Source: Salinivirgaceae bacterium
GTDB lineage: Bacteria > Bacteroidota > Bacteroidia > Bacteroidales > SZUA-534
Length of the DNA: 37,492 nt
Direction of reading: 5' to 3'
Assembly: GCA_017551905.1 (NCBI GenBank)
Contig: JAFZKK010000088.1
Location: 1-37,492, forward strand
Part shown: positions 34,630-37,492 of the stretch, piece after piece
Layout: each line of letters begins with the position of its first letter
How positions within the stretch are numbered: position 1 is the stretch's first letter
The notes under the pieces: generated by a model
Databases searched by the model: none
What the model was told of the DNA's origin: nothing
The model's input: only the letters and a program-made list of their open reading frames with translations
Position numbers and translations under genes: made by a program

Positions 34630-35748
34630 TTGAAACACATACTTTTAATAGCGATATCGGTCTGCATTTTGCAGTCGTGTGCCAATCGCGCCAACGCACC
34701 GCAGCAAGGCGGCGAAACCATTGCGTTCAAATACGCTACAAACCTGAAAATAAACAAGTTCGATGGCTATATGACTGCCGAACTGCGCAACCCGTGGGAC
34801 ACCACAAAACTGCTGCATTCATACGTCATTGTGCCCGCTGATACGGCTTTGCCGACACCGCTGCCCGTCGGCACTTTGGTGCGGACGCCTGTACGCAAAG
34901 CGTTGGTTTTCACGTCGGTACACACTGGTTTGCTTGTCAATTTGGGCGCACTCAATCAGATTGCCGGTGTGTGCGATGCCGAATATTTGCGCCAACCAAT
35001 TGTCAATCAACTTATTGCCAACGGCACCATTGTCGATGCCGGCAATGCGATGAGCCCTGATATTGAGCAAGTTATCCAAATGTCGCCCGACGCCATTCTG
35101 CTGTCGCCTTTCGAAAACGGCGGCTACGGCGCCATTGGCAAAACGGGCGTTCCTATCATTGAATGTGCTGATTATATGGAAGTTTCGCCGTTGGCTTGCG
35201 CTGAATGGATGCGTTTCTACGGTTTGCTTTTCGGTTGTGAGAGTGTGGCCGACAGCCTTTTTGCGGTAGTTGAGCGCAACTACTGCTCGCTGCGCGATTC
35301 GGCTCTGCAACAGGCAGACAGACCGTCACTGCTTACCGACCTGAAGACCGGCGCAGCGTGGTACGTGCCCGGCGGACGCAGCACCACTGGCCGCTTCTAC
35401 ACCGATGCCGGCGCCAACTATCTTTTTGCCGACCAACAAAAATCGGGCGCTGTGCCGTTGGCTTTCGAAACGGTGTTTGAACGTGCTCAAAATGCTGATT
35501 TCTGGCTATTTAAGTACAACCGCCCTGCCGATTACACTTACCACACGTTAGCCGCCGAAAACGAACTTTACACACAGTTTCTGCCGTTCACAAACCACCA
35601 AATCTACGGCTGCAACACCGACTATGTGCCTTATTATGACGAAGTTCCGTTCCGTCCCGACTGGTTCCTGCGCGATTTGGTAAAAATTTTCCACCCCCAT
35701 TTGCTGCCGAATTATAAATTGCGGTACTATACAGAGCTGGAGAAATGA
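34630..35748 (+). CDS. btuF: ABC transporter substrate-binding lipoprotein BtuF-like
   Basis: BtuF-type proteins bind cobalamin or iron complexes in the periplasm and deliver them to the BtuCD transporter. The product is 372 residues from the chosen start. It has the helical-backbone metal-receptor fold: VFTSVHTGLLVNLGALNQIAGVCDAEYL, ADYMEVSPLACAEWMRFYGLLFG, and FYTDAGANYLFADQQKSGAVPLAFETVFERAQNADFW. There is no ATG near the start. The TTG at 34630 gives a perfect lipoprotein signal (KHILLIAISVCILQSC, Cys17); another TTG at 34594 adds 12 charged residues. No acidic stretch follows the cysteine, consistent with the periplasmic side. Ligand is inferred from the btuBG neighbours; iron siderophore cannot be excluded from sequence alone. 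Confidence 0.88.
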   Translation: MKHILLIAISVCILQSCANRANAPQQGGETIAFKYATNLKINKFDGYMTAELRNPWDTTKLLHSYVIVPADTALPTPLPVGTLVRTPVRKALVFTSVHTGLLVNLGALNQIAGVCDAEYLRQPIVNQLIANGTIVDAGNAMSPDIEQVIQMSPDAILLSPFENGGYGAIGKTGVPIIECADYMEVSPLACAEWMRFYGLLFGCESVADSLFAVVERNYCSLRDSALQQADRPSLLTDLKTGAAWYVPGGRSTTGRFYTDAGANYLFADQQKSGAVPLAFETVFERAQNADFWLFKYNRPADYTYHTLAAENELYTQFLPFTNHQIYGCNTDYVPYYDEVPFRPDWFLRDLVKIFHPHLLPNYKLRYYTELEK

Positions 35749-35807
35749 TAATCAACTTAAAATCAATATTTTATTCGAATTACTTAATCTGAAACACAAT
35801 TTTTCCA

Positions 35808-35815
35808 TACTTTTG
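35808..35815 (+). promoter_or_regulatory. -7 box upstream of the phosphoribosyltransferase-like gene
   Basis: TACTTTTG matches TAnnTTTG exactly and lies 17 nt before the ATG at 35833. No -33 TTG is seen at the usual distance. It may give this gene and btuC their own transcription. Confidence 0.45.
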
Positions 35816-35832
35816 CATAAAACAAAAAGGCT

Positions 35833-36636
35833 ATGGGAATCACATTCGACGAAAAAAATCAAACGTTTATTTTTGATTTTGAGCACGATACAGTTGACAG
35901 CATCATTAATTTAGATGTCAATGGCTATCAGATTGAAGCGTTTGGAAAATGCTTTTATTATGGCTATGAATTCAATGCCAATGTTGACAGTTCTGTGCGA
36001 AGTGACTTTATCAAATATCTGAAATTTTCTGGTAATCTGAAAGATAACCCCAATCTGACCGATTTCATCAAAAGAGCCATAGATTCGTTGTCGAAAAAAA
36101 TCAATCTATACGACTACAATTTGGTTGTAGTGCCTGAATCGTCAAGCAAGGTAAATCAATATATGCTGCGCTATTTGTATCGATTTGCTCAACCTACATT
36201 GCGTAAAATGGAGTTAGTCAAGACTTTACCCGAAAATATTTTGTTTGATATGGATGGTTTTGAGCAACAATATCTAGACGATGTGCTCGAAAACGGAAAA
36301 CCTCGTTACACTCAGTCGCAAAAAGATGATGTGAAAAAGTCGCTTGAGGGAATGATGGAACTTATCCACAATAAGAGTTATTTCACTATAGCAAAGGATG
36401 TTAAGAAGAGTCGGTTCCGCCCGTACATAATGCAGTTCTTGAATTTTGCATCACCCGAAGATTATGAACTTTGCGCGAAAATACGTCAGCAAAATGTGCT
36501 AATCATCGATGACATTGCGACAAGTGGCTCAACATTGAATGAGATTCTTCGAGTGTTACGTATCTTAAACGAAGACAATAACATAACTATTTTCAGTTTG
36601 TTAGGACGGAAGGATTTGATGGCTGATTCGTTTTGA
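35833..36636 (+). CDS. Phosphoribosyltransferase-domain protein of unknown function
   Basis: The 267-residue cytoplasmic protein has a unique N-terminal part (FDFEHDTVDSIINLDVNGYQIEAFGKCFYYGYEFN). A C-terminal type I phosphoribosyltransferase core follows: VVVPESSSKVNQYMLRYLYRF, and the PRPP-binding loop VLIIDDIATSGSTLNEILRVLR with the two Asp at 226-227. It also has about 60 residues between core strands that look helical (DDVLENGKPRYTQSQKDDVKKSLEGMMELI). The substrate is unknown; it is not an obvious APRT, HPRT or ComF. It is more AT-rich than the btu genes around it. Its TGA overlaps a TTG that can start btuC (TTGA), so btuC may be translated by coupling to it. Confidence 0.8.
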   Translation: MGITFDEKNQTFIFDFEHDTVDSIINLDVNGYQIEAFGKCFYYGYEFNANVDSSVRSDFIKYLKFSGNLKDNPNLTDFIKRAIDSLSKKINLYDYNLVVVPESSSKVNQYMLRYLYRFAQPTLRKMELVKTLPENILFDMDGFEQQYLDDVLENGKPRYTQSQKDDVKKSLEGMMELIHNKSYFTIAKDVKKSRFRPYIMQFLNFASPEDYELCAKIRQQNVLIIDDIATSGSTLNEILRVLRILNEDNNITIFSLLGRKDLMADSF

Positions 36637-37492
36637 AGCAAGCTAAAAGGCTCAAATATTTGAAAACCATCCGATTATATATTATTCTATCGCTACTGCT
36701 TGTGGTGCTTGCCGTGCTCAACATTGCGCTTGGCTCGGTGCGCGTTCCGCTTGGGGCGATAATCGACATTCTGACGGGTGGCGATGGCGGTAGCCAAACG
36801 TGGCGTGTAATCGTTTTGCAATCACGTGTGCCACAATGCGTTACAGCGCTGTTTTGTGGTGCGGCTTTGGCCTCGGCCGGACTGATGTTGCAGACAACCC
36901 TTGCCAATCCGCTTGCCGGGCCGTCGATTTTGGGAATCACCACAGGCTCAAGCCTTGGCGTGGCGGTGGTGGCGTTGGCCACTGGTTGCTCATTTGCAGC
37001 GGCTGGCGATTTGCTTGGTCTAACCGCCACAATATCAGGCGCTTTAATCGGCGCTTTTGCGGTCTTGGCCGTCATTCTGATGCTCTCGACGGTTATAAAA
37101 AGCAACACAATGCTGCTCATTGCCGGAATGATGGTGGGCTACATTGCGTCGTCGCTCATTTCAATCCTCAACTTCTTTGCCACGGCCGAGGGCGTGCACT
37201 CGTACACCATTTGGGGGCTGGGCAGTTTTAGCGGTGTTTCGCTGTCTCAACTACCTGTTTTTGTGTTGATTATATCGACAGGCTTGATTGCGGCCGTTAT
37301 GCTGATAAAGCCACTTAACGCCCTGCTGCTCGGCTTCAACTATGCCGAAAATTTGGGCATTAACATTCGCCGTGTGCGTTGCCTTTTGTTGATAGTCACC
37401 GGACTGCTATCTGCCATAGTAACAGCCTTTTGCGGACCAATTTCGTTTATCGGGCTTGCCGTTCCGCACGTGGCGCGATTGGTTGTCGGCTC
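36633..37492 (+). CDS. btuC: BtuC/FecCD-type ABC transporter permease (3' end outside window)
   Basis: This is an open reading frame with no stop to the window end; 286 codons are visible of the usual 330-350. The protein is a polytopic permease of the FecCD/BtuC family: ALGSVRVPLGAIIDIL, RVPQCVTALFCGAALASAGLMLQTTLANPLAGPSILGITTGSSLG, IWGLGSFSGVS and the coupling region GPISFIGLAVPHVARLVVG. All are in the family order. There is no ATG near the start: TTG at 36633 overlaps the previous stop (TTGA), and TTG at 36660 is the alternative (LKTIRLYIILSLLLVVL). A btuD ATPase would be expected just beyond the window. Confidence 0.93.
   Translation, partial: MKQAKRLKYLKTIRLYIILSLLLVVLAVLNIALGSVRVPLGAIIDILTGGDGGSQTWRVIVLQSRVPQCVTALFCGAALASAGLMLQTTLANPLAGPSILGITTGSSLGVAVVALATGCSFAAAGDLLGLTATISGALIGAFAVLAVILMLSTVIKSNTMLLIAGMMVGYIASSLISILNFFATAEGVHSYTIWGLGSFSGVSLSQLPVFVLIISTGLIAAVMLIKPLNALLLGFNYAENLGINIRRVRCLLLIVTGLLSAIVTAFCGPISFIGLAVPHVARLVVG

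Overview
The window is chromosomal DNA from a member of the Bacteroidota, most likely order Bacteroidales. The evidence is: promoters of the TTG-N19-xAnnTTTG type (one perfect copy before a tRNA-Pro gene), Gld-type ABC genes, surface lipoproteins with acidic residues after the lipobox cysteine, a BtuB/BtuG vitamin B12 uptake locus, and almost no Shine-Dalgarno sequences. It is gene dense. I see no insertion sequence, prophage, rRNA or CRISPR array. Genus cannot be told from the sequence alone.

Layout. 1-3462: mfd (minus), followed by a small GAGAGAA repeat cluster. 3671-7152 (plus): a TPR/SpoIIE-type phosphatase and an outer-membrane porin, each with a recognisable promoter. 7229-11027 (minus): an ECF sigma factor carrying an unusual membrane and periplasmic tail, plus three related outer-membrane beta-barrel proteins. 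11297-12657 (plus): endonuclease IV and a helical-repeat protein. 12654-15167 (minus): Wzz-like chain-length protein and O-antigen ligase/polymerase. 15325-17216 (minus): a serpin lipoprotein and a cyclophilin. 17311-21510 (plus): a secreted protein, bifunctional Rel and MiaB. 21513-25237 (minus): gldA-gldF-gldG and a DUF4340-like gene. 25396-28414 (minus): a membrane acyltransferase, prfC and a small acidic protein. 28546-30932 (plus): tRNA-Pro(UGG), a small secreted protein and an acyl-CoA synthetase. 31084-37492 (plus): a cobalamin riboswitch followed by btuB, btuG, btuF, a phosphoribosyltransferase-like gene and btuC, which runs off the window.

Most interesting system. The sigma gene and two of the three barrel genes each have, just upstream on the minus strand, the same element: TGCAAC, 14-15 nt, then GCATCA, with an A/T tract upstream. 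The third barrel gene lies 4 nt behind the sigma gene and is followed by a terminator, so it needs no promoter of its own. This is the pattern expected of an autoregulated ECF sigma factor driving a small envelope regulon. The sigma protein itself seems to contain the membrane and periplasmic parts that are normally a separate anti-sigma protein.

B12 locus. BtuB (TonB-dependent receptor) and BtuG (surface beta-propeller lipoprotein) would capture B12 at the cell surface, BtuF would bind it in the periplasm, and BtuC would carry it across the inner membrane. A strong terminator separates btuBG from btuF, and an AT-rich phosphoribosyltransferase-like gene is wedged between btuF and btuC.
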